This document shows, in pieces, positions 49,359-58,267 of a DNA stretch of 64,000 bases. How positions within the stretch are numbered: the first letter of the stretch is position 1; each line of letters starts with the position of its first letter. Origin of the DNA: Desulfarculaceae bacterium (lineage in GTDB: Bacteria > Desulfobacterota > Desulfarculia > Desulfarculales > Desulfarculaceae). The DNA is taken from positions 124,001 through 188,000 of the forward strand of contig JAIPEN010000005.1 of the NCBI GenBank assembly GCA_021737145.1, written 5' to 3'. Below the pieces are notes generated by a model. It made no database searches, had not been told where the DNA came from, and was given only the letters and a program-made list of their open reading frames with translations. A program made the position numbers and the translations under genes.

Positions 49359-51623
49359 TTGGCGGACCAGAACCGAGCCAAGGACATGCCCCCCAACGGC
49401 CAGGACCTGACCGGCCGACTCTGGTCCACGGTGGTGCGCTTTTTGGTGTTGTTCATCCCGGTGGCCGCCTTCCTCACCCTGACCGTGTACGTCTTTTATC
49501 AGATAGAGGCCAACAACGAGCGGCGCCTGCTGCAGAGCGAGCAGTACAACCAGGTGCAGCTGGAGCGGGAGACCATGGCCACCATCCTGGAGGATGTGGT
49601 CACCGACACCCTGGTGCAGGCTCAGCACCATCTGCTCAAGGACTGGCCCACCCCGCCCAGCTTGGACGCCCTGCGCCAACTGAGCGAAGAGTTCATGGGT
49701 TTTGCCGAGACCACCCGCATGTACGGGCGCATCAGCTTCATCGACGACAAGGGCATGGAGTTGGTGCGGGTGGACTACCGGGGCGGCCGGCCCCACCTGA
49801 CCCCCATTTCCCTGGCGGTCGACATGGGCAAGCAGCCCTGGATCCAGCACTGCCTGGCCTTGATGCCGGGCCAGGTCTACATCTCCCCCCGGGTAACCGC
49901 CGGCCCGAGTTCATTGGAGCCGGTGATCCGGGTGGCCGCGCCGGTGTTCAGCGCCTTGGGCATCCGCCTGGGCCTGGTGGTTCTGGACTACAAGGCCGAG
50001 CGGGCCCTGAAAAAGCTGGCCGGCCTGCGGGCCGGACGGGGCATGACCATGCTCCTGGACCAGGGGGGAGAGCGCCTGGTGCTGTCCGGGTCGGCCGGGC
50101 GCGATGATTCGGAGATAGCCGGCAGCTTCTCGGACAAGTGGCCCCAGGCCTGGGAGCGCATCGGCAACGAGGAGCAGGGTCAGTTCTTCGGCCGGGCCGG
50201 GCTGTTCACCTGGGCCACGGTGCGCCCCCCGGCCCCGGACTCCAGCCACCCCTGGTGGAAGGTCACCTCCCTGATCCCCGCGGCCCAGGTGGACGCGGCG
50301 GTGGGCATCTATTTGATGCAGCTCACCCAGCTGCTCACCGTTATCCTGTTCGTGGCCGGCATCATCTGCTGGTTCCTGGCCTGGGCCCAGGTGCGCCACC
50401 GCCAGGCCCAGCGGGCCCTTGCCCAGAGCGAGCAGCGCCTCAGGGACATCCTCTCCTACTCCCCGGCGGTGATCTACCTGAAGGACCTGGCCGGGCGCTA
50501 CCTGCTGATCAACCGGCGCTACGAGGAGCTGTTCCACATTCCCCAGGAAGACGTGCTGGGCATGTCCGACACGGACCTGTTCCCCGCCGAAATCGCCAAG
50601 GAGTTCCGCGACAACGACCAGGAGGTGCTGGCCAAGGGGCGTCCCTTGCACCGGGAGGAGCGGGTTCCCCAGGACGACGGCCTGCACACCTACCTCTCGG
50701 CCAAGTTCCCCCTGCGCGCCCCCGGCGGCCGCATCTACGGCCTGTGTGGCATCTCCACGGACATCACCTCGGTGAAAAACGCCCAGGCCCAGCTGAGCCA
50801 GGCCAAGGAGTTGGCCGAAACGGTCAACCGGGAGTTGATGGATAAGCAGAGCCGCCTGGACGAGGACCTCAAGGCAGCGGCCGGCATCCAGCGAACCCTG
50901 CTGCCCTACAACCTGCCCCGCCTGGACGAATTGGAGCTGGCCTGGAAGTTCGCGCCCAGCGAGGTGATCGGCGGCGACCTGTTCCACGCCCAGCCCCTGG
51001 GCCCGGATCACCTTTGCCTGTACATGCTGGACGTGGCCGGCCACGGGGTGCCCGCCGCCCTGGTCACGGTCTCGGTGCACGAAACCCTGGACCCGGCCAG
51101 CGGCCATGTGATGAACGCGAAGCCGGACGGCGGGGTGCGGGTCACTCCGCCCGGCGAGGTGCTCACCATCCTGGACCGGGAGTATCCCCTGGAGCGCTTT
51201 GAAAAAAGCTTCTCCATCGTCTACATGCTTCTGGAGATGAAGACCGGACGCCTGGTCTACTCCAGCGCGGGCCATCCCCCGCCCATCCTGCTGCGCGCCG
51301 GAGGCGGCCAGGAGGAGCTGACCGCCGGAGGCACCCTCATCGGCCTGGACGGCGCGGTGCCCTTTGAGCAGGCGAGCCTGCAACTGGAGCCGGGCGACAA
51401 GCTTATCTTCTACACCGACGGGGTGGTGGAGTACGGCTATCCGGCCAAGGAGCTGTTCGGCATGGAGCGCTTCACCCGCTATCTGGCCCAGCGCGCCTCC
51501 CGGCCGGTGGCCGAGCTGCTGGAGGGGCTGTGGCAGGAGCTGTTGGCCTTTGGCCAGGACCGGCCCCCGGCCGACGACGTGAGCCTCATGGGCCTGGAGT
51601 ACCGGGGCCGCAAGGACCTATAG
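49359..51623 (+). CDS. Membrane sensor with PAS and PP2C (RsbU-type) phosphatase output
   Basis: About 754 residues. N-terminal helix (about 25-48), a periplasmic dCache-like sensor (about 50-310), a second helix (about 325-345), a PAS domain (about 360-475), a coiled coil, and a SpoIIE/RsbU PP2C phosphatase (about 510-750: IQRTLLPYNLPRLDELELAWKFAPSEVIGGDLF, LYMLDVAGHGVPAAL, LIFYTDGVVEYG, PPADDVSLM). It senses an extracytoplasmic signal and probably dephosphorylates the divergent STAS protein. TTG at 49359 has AGGAG 6 nt upstream; ATG at 49353 abuts the SD. Its stop overlaps the convergent trxC stop in CTATAG. Confidence 0.92.
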   Translation: MADQNRAKDMPPNGQDLTGRLWSTVVRFLVLFIPVAAFLTLTVYVFYQIEANNERRLLQSEQYNQVQLERETMATILEDVVTDTLVQAQHHLLKDWPTPPSLDALRQLSEEFMGFAETTRMYGRISFIDDKGMELVRVDYRGGRPHLTPISLAVDMGKQPWIQHCLALMPGQVYISPRVTAGPSSLEPVIRVAAPVFSALGIRLGLVVLDYKAERALKKLAGLRAGRGMTMLLDQGGERLVLSGSAGRDDSEIAGSFSDKWPQAWERIGNEEQGQFFGRAGLFTWATVRPPAPDSSHPWWKVTSLIPAAQVDAAVGIYLMQLTQLLTVILFVAGIICWFLAWAQVRHRQAQRALAQSEQRLRDILSYSPAVIYLKDLAGRYLLINRRYEELFHIPQEDVLGMSDTDLFPAEIAKEFRDNDQEVLAKGRPLHREERVPQDDGLHTYLSAKFPLRAPGGRIYGLCGISTDITSVKNAQAQLSQAKELAETVNRELMDKQSRLDEDLKAAAGIQRTLLPYNLPRLDELELAWKFAPSEVIGGDLFHAQPLGPDHLCLYMLDVAGHGVPAALVTVSVHETLDPASGHVMNAKPDGGVRVTPPGEVLTILDREYPLERFEKSFSIVYMLLEMKTGRLVYSSAGHPPPILLRAGGGQEELTAGGTLIGLDGAVPFEQASLQLEPGDKLIFYTDGVVEYGYPAKELFGMERFTRYLAQRASRPVAELLEGLWQELLAFGQDRPPADDVSLMGLEYRGRKDL

Positions 51624-52052
51624 CTGGGAGCGGGCCCATTGCACGATGCCCTGGGCGGGCATGGCCCCCGAGGCGCGGGCGATCTCGCGGCCGCCCCGGA
51701 ACATCACCATGGTGGGGATGGAGGATATGCCCAGGGAGGAGGCCAGGGATTGCTCCTGCTCGGTGTTCACCTTGACCAGGCGCACCGCCGGGCCCAACTG
51801 GCCGGCGGCCTCGGCAAAGGCCGGGGCCATCATCTTGCAGGGGCCGCACCAGGAGGCCCAGAAGTCCACCAGCAAGGGCAGGGACTCGGAGCTCAGCATC
51901 TTTTGAAAGGTGGCGGTGTTCACCTCCACCGGATGGGCGGGCAGCAGCTCGCCCTTGCAGCGGCCACAAACCGGGCCCTGTCCCATGCGGTCGGCGGGGA
52001 CGCGGTTGGTGGCGGCGCAAGCGGGACACACAACGTGAAGATCATCGGACAT
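51618..52052 (-). CDS. trxC: Thioredoxin TrxC-like, with N-terminal zinc ribbon
   Basis: 144 residues. Four Cys (CPAC near residue 10, CGRC near 31) form the N-terminal zinc ribbon of thioredoxin 2, followed by a thioredoxin fold with WCGPCK at about 68-72 and cis-Pro in SSIPTMVMF. It reduces protein disulfides in the cytoplasm; the zinc ribbon is redox-sensitive in E. coli Trx2. ATG at 52052 has GGAGG 6 nt upstream. Its stop overlaps the stop of the convergent phosphatase gene. Confidence 0.95.
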   Translation of the reverse strand: MSDDLHVVCPACAATNRVPADRMGQGPVCGRCKGELLPAHPVEVNTATFQKMLSSESLPLLVDFWASWCGPCKMMAPAFAEAAGQLGPAVRLVKVNTEQEQSLASSLGISSIPTMVMFRGGREIARASGAMPAQGIVQWARSQL

Positions 52053-52160
52053 GTTCCACCTCCAGGGCATGCGGGGCCGGCTTGGCAAATTGCGTTATAT
52101 AAAAATATAAGTCGCGTGATTGTGCTTTGCAGCCCCGCGCCCAGGGTTTAGCCTGAAAAA

Positions 52161-53336
52161 ATGACCGACCACCCCACTCTTGCCGCTCCACGCCCCGGCC
52201 TGGCCGCCATCGTGCTGGCCGCCGGCGCTTCCAGCCGCATGGGTTCCTTCAAGCCCCTGCTGGACCTGGGCGGCATTAGCGTCCTGGCCAGGGTGGTGGA
52301 ACTGATGCGCTCTTGCGGGGCAGACCCGGTGCTGGTGATTACCGGCAACCGGGCCCGGGAACTGGAGGCCGCGGTTCGCGGCCTGGGGGCCACGCCGGTG
52401 TTCAACCCGGAGCACGCGCAGGGCATGTTCTCCTCGCTTTGCGCGGGCCTGGCCGCCCTGCCTCCGGAGTGCGAGGCCTTTTTCCTGCTGCCCGTGGACA
52501 TCCCCCTGGTGCGAAGCCACACCCTGGGCCGTCTGCTGGCCGCCCGGGCGCAAGGCGCGGGGCCGGTGCTGCTGCCCAACTTCCGGGGCGAGCCGGGCCA
52601 TCCGCCTCTGATCGACGCCCGCCTGGCCCCGGCCATCATGGCCTGGGAGGGCCCGGGCGGGCTGCGCGGCTTTTGGGAGGCCGACCCCGAGCTCACGCTC
52701 AAGGTGCCCGTGGCCGACCGCTTCATCCTGCGAGACCTGGACACGCCCCAACAATACGAGGCGCTCCTGGCCGAGCTGCCCGGCCGCGCGGCGCCAAACC
52801 AGGCCGAATGCCTGGCCCTGCTCAGGGACCTGGCCGGGGCCAACGACGAACTGGTGGCCCATTCCCGCGCGGTGGGGTTGGTGGCCCTGGCCCTGACCAG
52901 GGCGCTCAACGCGGCGGGCGGCTCCCTGGACGAAAGGCTGGTTTTGGCCGGGGGCCTGCTGCACGACGTGGCCAAGGGCGCGCCGGGACATGCCGCCGCC
53001 GGGGAGGCCCGTCTCAGGGACATGGGCTATGGAGCCGTGGCCCCCCTGGCCGGCGGGCACATCGATCTGCCGAGAGAGCCTGGCGCGGCCTTGGACGAAA
53101 TCGCCCTGGTGAACCTGGCCGACAAGCTGGTGCGGGGCAGCCGGCTGGTTAACCTGGAGGAGCGCTTCGCGGCCAAGCTCAACCGGCCCAGGCTGGATCC
53201 CGGGGTGCGCCGGGCCATCGAGCAGCGCCGGGAGGCGGCCCGGCGGTTGGCCCGGGAGGTGGAGCGGGCCGCGAGCCAAAGCCTGGGCGACATCCTGCAC
53301 GGCCTGGATTTGAGTGGGAGCCACGCAAGCGAATGA
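52161..53336 (+). CDS. MocA-like nucleotidyltransferase fused to an HD domain
   Basis: 391 residues. About 12-200 form an NTP_transf_3 domain of the MocA/MobA type: IVLAAGASSRMGSFKPLLDLGG, LLPVDIPLVRSHT and HPPLI. About 230-340 form an HD domain with AHSRAVGLVALALTRAL, then LLHDVAKG and ALVNLADKLVRGSR. MocA adds CMP to molybdopterin for xanthine dehydrogenase-type enzymes; the HD part implies a phosphohydrolase. The combination, overlapping a histidine-phosphatase gene by ATGA, suggests a molybdenum-cofactor-related module, though no molybdoenzyme is in the window. A weak ribosome binding site precedes the ATG. Confidence 0.9.
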   Translation: MTDHPTLAAPRPGLAAIVLAAGASSRMGSFKPLLDLGGISVLARVVELMRSCGADPVLVITGNRARELEAAVRGLGATPVFNPEHAQGMFSSLCAGLAALPPECEAFFLLPVDIPLVRSHTLGRLLAARAQGAGPVLLPNFRGEPGHPPLIDARLAPAIMAWEGPGGLRGFWEADPELTLKVPVADRFILRDLDTPQQYEALLAELPGRAAPNQAECLALLRDLAGANDELVAHSRAVGLVALALTRALNAAGGSLDERLVLAGGLLHDVAKGAPGHAAAGEARLRDMGYGAVAPLAGGHIDLPREPGAALDEIALVNLADKLVRGSRLVNLEERFAAKLNRPRLDPGVRRAIEQRREAARRLAREVERAASQSLGDILHGLDLSGSHASE

Positions 53337-53917
53337 TCTATCTGCTGCGCCACGGCGAGATACCCCAGAGCAAGCCCCGCCGCATGGTGGGCCAGGCCGA
53401 TCTGCCCCTGACCGAACTGGGCCGCGCCCAAGCCGTCTGGTGGCGGGACGAGCTGGCCGGTCATGAGTTCCGGGAAGTCGTGTGCAGCGATCTGCGGCGA
53501 TGCGTGGACACGGCCGGGATCGTGGCCAATGGGCGGCCGGTGCGGCAAGACCCTCTCTGGCGCGAGGTCTCCCTGGGAGACTGGACCGGCCTGACTCCTG
53601 ACGAGATCAAGCAGCGTTTTCCCGGGGAGTGGGAGCGGCGCGGGACCAACCTTGGCGATCACCGCACCGGTGGAGGCGAGAGCTTTGCCCAAGTGGCCGC
53701 CCGCGCCCTGCCCGCCCTGGAGGCCCTGGCCGGGCCAAAGGGCGATGCGCTGGTGATCAGCCACTCCGGGGTGATGCGCGCGCTGGTCTGCGTGGTGCTG
53801 GGCATGCCCCTGGGGCGCCTGCTCAGCCTGGATATCGCCTACGCCGGTCTGTGCCTGCTGGATCGCCAGCCCACCCGCTGGGTGCTGGCCGGCTTAAACC
53901 TGCGGCCCGGAGTCTAG
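53333..53917 (+). CDS. Histidine phosphatase family protein
   Basis: 194 residues. The phosphoglycerate-mutase-like fold starts IYLLRHGEIPQ (RHG), has CSDLRRCVDTA, Glu in WREVSLGDWTG and the second His in ALVISHSGVMRALV. It resembles alpha-ribazole phosphatase (CobC), but no cobalamin genes are near. The ATG overlaps the MocA-HD stop (ATGA), so the products are made together. The 3' end overlaps the convergent acyl-CoA dehydrogenase gene by 4 bp. Confidence 0.92.
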   Translation: MIYLLRHGEIPQSKPRRMVGQADLPLTELGRAQAVWWRDELAGHEFREVVCSDLRRCVDTAGIVANGRPVRQDPLWREVSLGDWTGLTPDEIKQRFPGEWERRGTNLGDHRTGGGESFAQVAARALPALEALAGPKGDALVISHSGVMRALVCVVLGMPLGRLLSLDIAYAGLCLLDRQPTRWVLAGLNLRPGV

Positions 53918-55053
53918 GTCAGGCGCCGGGCGATGGTGATCTTCTCGGCCTCCTTGGCCCCTTCGTAAATCTCCAGAATCTTGGCGTGGCGGTAAAAGCG
54001 CTGGATGTCGTACTCGTCGATGTACCCGTAGCCGCCGTGCATCTGCAAAGCCTTGTCCGCCACCCACACCGCAGTCTCGCCGGCATAGTACTTGGCCATG
54101 GCGTTGAGCTTGGGGTCCAGCTTGCCCTGGTCAATGGCCCAGGCGGCCTTGTAGCAGGCCAGGCGGGACAGCTCGATACGGGTGGCCATCTCGGCCAGCT
54201 GGAACTGGAGACCCTGGTTGGCGATCAGGGGCTTGCCAAAGGCGATGCGCTCCTGGGTGTAGCGTAGGGCCAGGTCCAGGGCCCCCTGGGCCAGGCCCAC
54301 TCCCTCGGCGGCCACCGCGGTGCGGGTCACGTCGAAAAAGTGCATCAGTTGGTGAAAGCCGCGTCCCGCCTCGCCCACCAGGTTGGCCACCGGCACCCGC
54401 ACCTGCTCAAAGCTCACCTCGGCGGTGTCGCTGGCCCGGATGCCCATCTTGCCGTGAATCTTGTTGGCGCTCACCCCCGGGCGGTCGGCTTCCACGATGA
54501 TGGTGCTGTGCCGGGCGTAGCGCCCCGCCTCCTCGGGCTCGGTGATGGCGAACACCAGGTAGTAGTCGCACACCGTGCCGTTGGTGATAAACATCTTGTT
54601 GCCGGTGATCACGAACTCGTCGCCCTCGCGCACCGCCTTGGTGCGGGCGGCGGCCACGTCGGTGCCCGCGTCCGGCTCGCTGAAGGCCCCGGCGGCCACC
54701 ATCTCGCCGGTGACCAGGGGGGGCAGCCACTTTTGCTTCTGCTCTTCGCTGCCGTAGAAGTGGATGAGCTGGGAGCCGAAGGAGCGGGCCTCCACGCACT
54801 GGCCCACGCCCAGGTCCACCCGGCAAAGCTCCTCGGTGATCAGGGCCTGCTCCAAAAAGCCGTACCCCGCCCCGCCGTACTCCTCGGGAATGGTGGGGCC
54901 CACCAGGCCGATCTCGGCCGCCTTGAGGCACACCTCGGCCGGGTACTTTTCCTCGCGGTCATACTCGGCCGCGATGGGGGCTATCTCCTTGAGGGCGAAG
55001 CGCCGCGCGGTCTCCTGGATCAGGCGCTGCTCCTCGTTGAGCTCGAAATCCAT
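53914..55053 (-). CDS. Acyl-CoA dehydrogenase
   Basis: 379 residues, the standard length. Landmarks: AAGAFSEPDAGTDVAAARTKA, the FAD-binding FITNGTVCDYYLVFA, and TRTAVAAEGVGLAQGALDLALRYTQERIAFGKPL. The catalytic Glu is expected in EIYEGAKEAEKITIARRL near the C-terminus; the usual YEGT reads YEGA. It oxidises an acyl-CoA to the 2-enoyl-CoA with an ETF partner. The ATG has GAGG 7 nt upstream. It is the last gene of a minus-strand catabolic operon with an acyl-CoA ligase and Liv-type importer; the substrate class is unknown. Confidence 0.94.
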   Translation of the reverse strand: MDFELNEEQRLIQETARRFALKEIAPIAAEYDREEKYPAEVCLKAAEIGLVGPTIPEEYGGAGYGFLEQALITEELCRVDLGVGQCVEARSFGSQLIHFYGSEEQKQKWLPPLVTGEMVAAGAFSEPDAGTDVAAARTKAVREGDEFVITGNKMFITNGTVCDYYLVFAITEPEEAGRYARHSTIIVEADRPGVSANKIHGKMGIRASDTAEVSFEQVRVPVANLVGEAGRGFHQLMHFFDVTRTAVAAEGVGLAQGALDLALRYTQERIAFGKPLIANQGLQFQLAEMATRIELSRLACYKAAWAIDQGKLDPKLNAMAKYYAGETAVWVADKALQMHGGYGYIDEYDIQRFYRHAKILEIYEGAKEAEKITIARRLT

Positions 55054-55107
55054 GTCATCCCTCTCGCTGTCGGCCGGTGGTATCGGCCCTTATTGTTCCC
55101 TGACGGC

Positions 55108-56745
55108 TCAGCCCTCGCGGCGGCTGGCCTCCTCGCCGCGCACCTCGCGCCGAAGGAGCTTGCCCACCTTGGACTTGGGCAGCATGTCGCGGAATTCAAT
55201 GTACTGGGGAATCTTGTAGCCCGCCAGGCGCCCCCTACAGAAAGAGAGTAGGTCGTAGCCGGTGATGCCCTTGATGTCCTTCTTGAGCACCACGAAGGCC
55301 TTGATGCGCTCGCCCACCTTTTCGTCCGGGATGCCCACCACGCAGGAGGCCACCACCGCGTGGTGGTCCTGCAACACGCACTCCACCTCCGAGGCGCTGA
55401 CCCGGTAGCCCTTGTGCTTGATGGTGTCCACGGTGCGATCCACGAAGTGGAGGTAGCCGCCCTCGTCGCGGCGCACCACGTCGGCGGTGCGGTAGTAGCG
55501 CTTGCCGTCGATCTCCACAAAGGACTCGGCCGTCTCCTCGGGCTTGTTCCAATAGGCGCTCACCATGGGATCGGAGTGCACCAACAGCTCGCCGGACTCG
55601 CCCCCGGGCACAGAGCTCATGTCCAGGGGGTCTACGATGCGCACATCCTTGGAGGGCAGCACCAGGCCCATGGCCCCGGCCGGGTTGTCGCGGTCGGCCG
55701 GGCACATGCACACCCCGCCCACCGTCTCGCTGGCCCCGTAGCCGATGTAGATGGGCCAGCCGAAGTGCTCTTTCCAGCGGGTGGCCACGTCCTGGGGCAA
55801 CACGTCGCCGCCGCAGAAACAGTACTTCAGGGAGCTCAGGTCGTAGAGCTCCAGGCGGTCGTGCTCCAGGATCATGCGGTACAGGGCGGGCACCCCCACG
55901 AAGGTGGTGGCCTTGTGCCGGGTCACCGCGTCCATCATGGCGTCCAGGTTCACCTTGGGCTGCAGCACCATGGACCCGCCGTGGGCCAACACCGTGCCCA
56001 GGCCGGTGGTCTGGCCCAGGATGTGGAACAAAGGCGCCGCGCCCATGACCATGTTCTCCCGGATGTCGAACAAGGCCGCGCTGGTGGATATCTGCTCATG
56101 GGCGCACTTCAGAAGCAGCCGGTGGGTGATTGGCACCCCCTTGGGGTGCTTGGTGGTGCCGCCGGTGTAGATGATCTCGGCGATGTCGTCCGGGTCGCGC
56201 TCCACCGTTTGGGCGGGGCTGGACTGCTTGATCAGGTCCACCAGCCAGGTGGTGTGCGACTCCTTGCTGGCCCGGCCCTTGGGCACCTTGTCAAAGGCCC
56301 AGCCGAAAAAGCGCTTGAACCCGGGCAGCACGTCGGCCATGCCGCTGACCACCACCACCTCGAAGGGGTGTTCCTTCATCACCCGTTTGACGTAGCCGTA
56401 GTTGCGGTCGGTGCACACGATGGCCTTGGCCTCGGTGTCGCCCGCGATATAGGCCACGTCGTAGGGGGTGTAGATGGGGGTGATGGGCACGGCCACCGCC
56501 CCGGCCTTCTGGATGCCCAGCCAGGCCACCAGCCACTGCACGCAGTTGGGCAGATAGACCATGACCCGGTCGCCGGGCTGGATGCCCTTTTTGATCAGAC
56601 CACCGGCCAGGCGGTCGGCCATCTCCTTGAGGCGGCCGTAGGTGAACGGGGTGCCCAGATACCAGGCGGCGGGCTTGTCCGGGTGCATGGCCACCACCCG
56701 GTCAAAGGTCTGGGGTATGTTGGTCAACTCCACCGGAGGCTGCAT
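55108..56745 (-). CDS. AMP-dependent acyl-CoA synthetase/ligase
   Basis: 545 residues. P-loop YTGGTTKHPKG, YGASETVGG, YRTADVVRRDEGGYLHFVDRTVDTIKHKGYRVSASEVE and the catalytic Lys in LPKSKVGKLLRRE are intact, unlike in the protein at 2-1378. It is closer to medium/long-chain or aromatic acid:CoA ligases than to Acs. It probably activates the carboxylic acid imported by the neighbouring Liv-type transporter, feeding the acyl-CoA dehydrogenase. The ATG follows GAGGA by 9 nt, 13 nt after livF. Confidence 0.93.
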   Translation of the reverse strand: MQPPVELTNIPQTFDRVVAMHPDKPAAWYLGTPFTYGRLKEMADRLAGGLIKKGIQPGDRVMVYLPNCVQWLVAWLGIQKAGAVAVPITPIYTPYDVAYIAGDTEAKAIVCTDRNYGYVKRVMKEHPFEVVVVSGMADVLPGFKRFFGWAFDKVPKGRASKESHTTWLVDLIKQSSPAQTVERDPDDIAEIIYTGGTTKHPKGVPITHRLLLKCAHEQISTSAALFDIRENMVMGAAPLFHILGQTTGLGTVLAHGGSMVLQPKVNLDAMMDAVTRHKATTFVGVPALYRMILEHDRLELYDLSSLKYCFCGGDVLPQDVATRWKEHFGWPIYIGYGASETVGGVCMCPADRDNPAGAMGLVLPSKDVRIVDPLDMSSVPGGESGELLVHSDPMVSAYWNKPEETAESFVEIDGKRYYRTADVVRRDEGGYLHFVDRTVDTIKHKGYRVSASEVECVLQDHHAVVASCVVGIPDEKVGERIKAFVVLKKDIKGITGYDLLSFCRGRLAGYKIPQYIEFRDMLPKSKVGKLLRREVRGEEASRREG

Positions 56746-56758
56746 AGCTTAACGTCCT

Positions 56759-57505
56759 CTACACGCCGAAGTAGGCGCTTTTGATCTCGGGGTTGTCCAT
56801 CAACTCGGGCCCGGGCCCGGTCAGGGTGAGCATGCCGTTCTCGATGACATAGGCGAAGTCCAGCCAGGGCAGCAAGGGCCGGGCGAACTGCTCGGCGATC
56901 ACCAGGGTGACCCCGGTGTGGCGGCGCACGTCCTTGATGGCCTCCACCACCTGGGTCTGCATGGCCGGGCTCAGGCCCAACAGGGGCTCGTCCAACAGGA
57001 GCAGCTTGGGCCCCACCATCATGGCCATGCCGATGGCCAGCATCTGTTGCTCGCCGCCGGAAAGGAAGCCGGCCTTGCGGCTGCGGTGGCGGGCCAGGTT
57101 GGGGAACAGGTCGAAGCTCAGCTCGATGCCCTGCTTCACCTCGGCGCGCTTGCGCAGATAGCCAGCGATCTTCAGGTTCTCGGTCACGCTGGAGTCGGGG
57201 AACACCGGATGCCGCTCGCGGCAGAGCACGATGCCCTGCTGGGCCCGCCGGAAGGCGGGCAGCTTGCTGATGTCCTCTTCGAAGAAGTGCACCGAGCCCA
57301 TCACGGTGATGCGCTCGCCGCCCTTGCGCTGCTCCTTGATGAGCATGTCCCAGATCAGGCCGCTGAGGGTGTTCATCAGGGTGGTCTTGCCGGCGCTGTT
57401 GGAGCCGATGACCCCCACGATCTGGCCCTCGCGCACCTCCATGGACAGGTCGTTGACCGCGATGGCGTTTTCGTAGAAGACGATGAGGTCCTTGACGTTT
57501 AACAC
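56759..57505 (-). CDS. livF: Liv-type ABC transporter ATPase LivF (operon 2)
   Basis: 248 residues with Walker A GSNSAGKTT (Ser in place of the usual Gly/Ala), signature SGGEQQM and Walker B LLLLDEPLLGLSP. An insert IWDMLIKEQRKGGERITVMG (about 53-72) lengthens the region after Walker A compared with operon 1. The start is GTG at 57505, with GGAGGA about 8 nt upstream; that SD lies just after the livG stop. Confidence 0.93.
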   Translation of the reverse strand: MLNVKDLIVFYENAIAVNDLSMEVREGQIVGVIGSNSAGKTTLMNTLSGLIWDMLIKEQRKGGERITVMGSVHFFEEDISKLPAFRRAQQGIVLCRERHPVFPDSSVTENLKIAGYLRKRAEVKQGIELSFDLFPNLARHRSRKAGFLSGGEQQMLAIGMAMMVGPKLLLLDEPLLGLSPAMQTQVVEAIKDVRRHTGVTLVIAEQFARPLLPWLDFAYVIENGMLTLTGPGPELMDNPEIKSAYFGV

Positions 57506-57508
57506 GGT

Positions 57509-58267
57509 CTATTCCTCCGCCTCGCTGCCCAGGTAAGCGCCCCGCACCTGGGGGTCCTCCATCACCTCGGCGGGCACCCCCTCGGCGATCTTCTGTCCGA
57601 AGTTGAGCACGATGACCCGGTCGGCGATGCGGAACAGCTCCTTGAGGCGGTGTTCGATCATCACCAGGGTCTTGCCCTGGGCCACCAGCTTTTCGATCAC
57701 CGGCACCATGGAAGCCACCTCGGCCAGGGACAGGCCGGAGAACAGCTCGTCCAGGACGATGATCTCCGGCTGCAGGGCCATGCACTTGGCCAGCTCCAGG
57801 CGCTTCAAATAGCCATGGGGCAGGCTCGCGGCCTGGTGGGTGATCACCCAGGAGTCGCGCTCGAATCCCACCTCCTCCAACAGGTCCTTGGCCATGGCGT
57901 CGCGGTCGCCGAAGCGTCCGCCGGACAGGCGGCGCAGGCGCGGCGACAACAGGGCCACGTTGAGGTTCTTGAAGGCCGGGAGCTGGTAAAAGGGCTTGAC
58001 CATCTGGAAGGAGCGGGCGATTCCCAGGTCAGCCACCTTGTAGGGCGCCATGCCGGTTATGTTCTTGCCGTCGAAGATCACCTTGCCTCGGCTGGGCTTG
58101 ACGAAACCGGTGATAAGGTTGGCCAGGGTGGTCTTGCCCGAGCCGTTGGGCCCGATGACCCCCAGCACCTCGTTGCGCCTCAGGCTGAAGCTGACCCCGT
58201 CCACCGCCTTGACCCCGCCGAAGTTCTTGGACAGGTCCTGTGCCTGCAGGATGGTTTTTTCGCTCAT
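57509..58267 (-). CDS. livG: Liv-type ABC transporter ATPase LivG (operon 2)
   Basis: 252 residues: Walker A GPNGSGKTT, Walker B IIVLDELFSGLSLAE, and the LivG C-terminus YLGSEAEE. The signature segment before Walker B is ASLPHGYLKRLELAK, i.e. LPHGxxK instead of LSGGQ, a common LivG variant. ATG at 58267 overlaps the livM stop (ATGA). It pairs with LivF to drive uptake. Confidence 0.93.
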   Translation of the reverse strand: MSEKTILQAQDLSKNFGGVKAVDGVSFSLRRNEVLGVIGPNGSGKTTLANLITGFVKPSRGKVIFDGKNITGMAPYKVADLGIARSFQMVKPFYQLPAFKNLNVALLSPRLRRLSGGRFGDRDAMAKDLLEEVGFERDSWVITHQAASLPHGYLKRLELAKCMALQPEIIVLDELFSGLSLAEVASMVPVIEKLVAQGKTLVMIEHRLKELFRIADRVIVLNFGQKIAEGVPAEVMEDPQVRGAYLGSEAEE

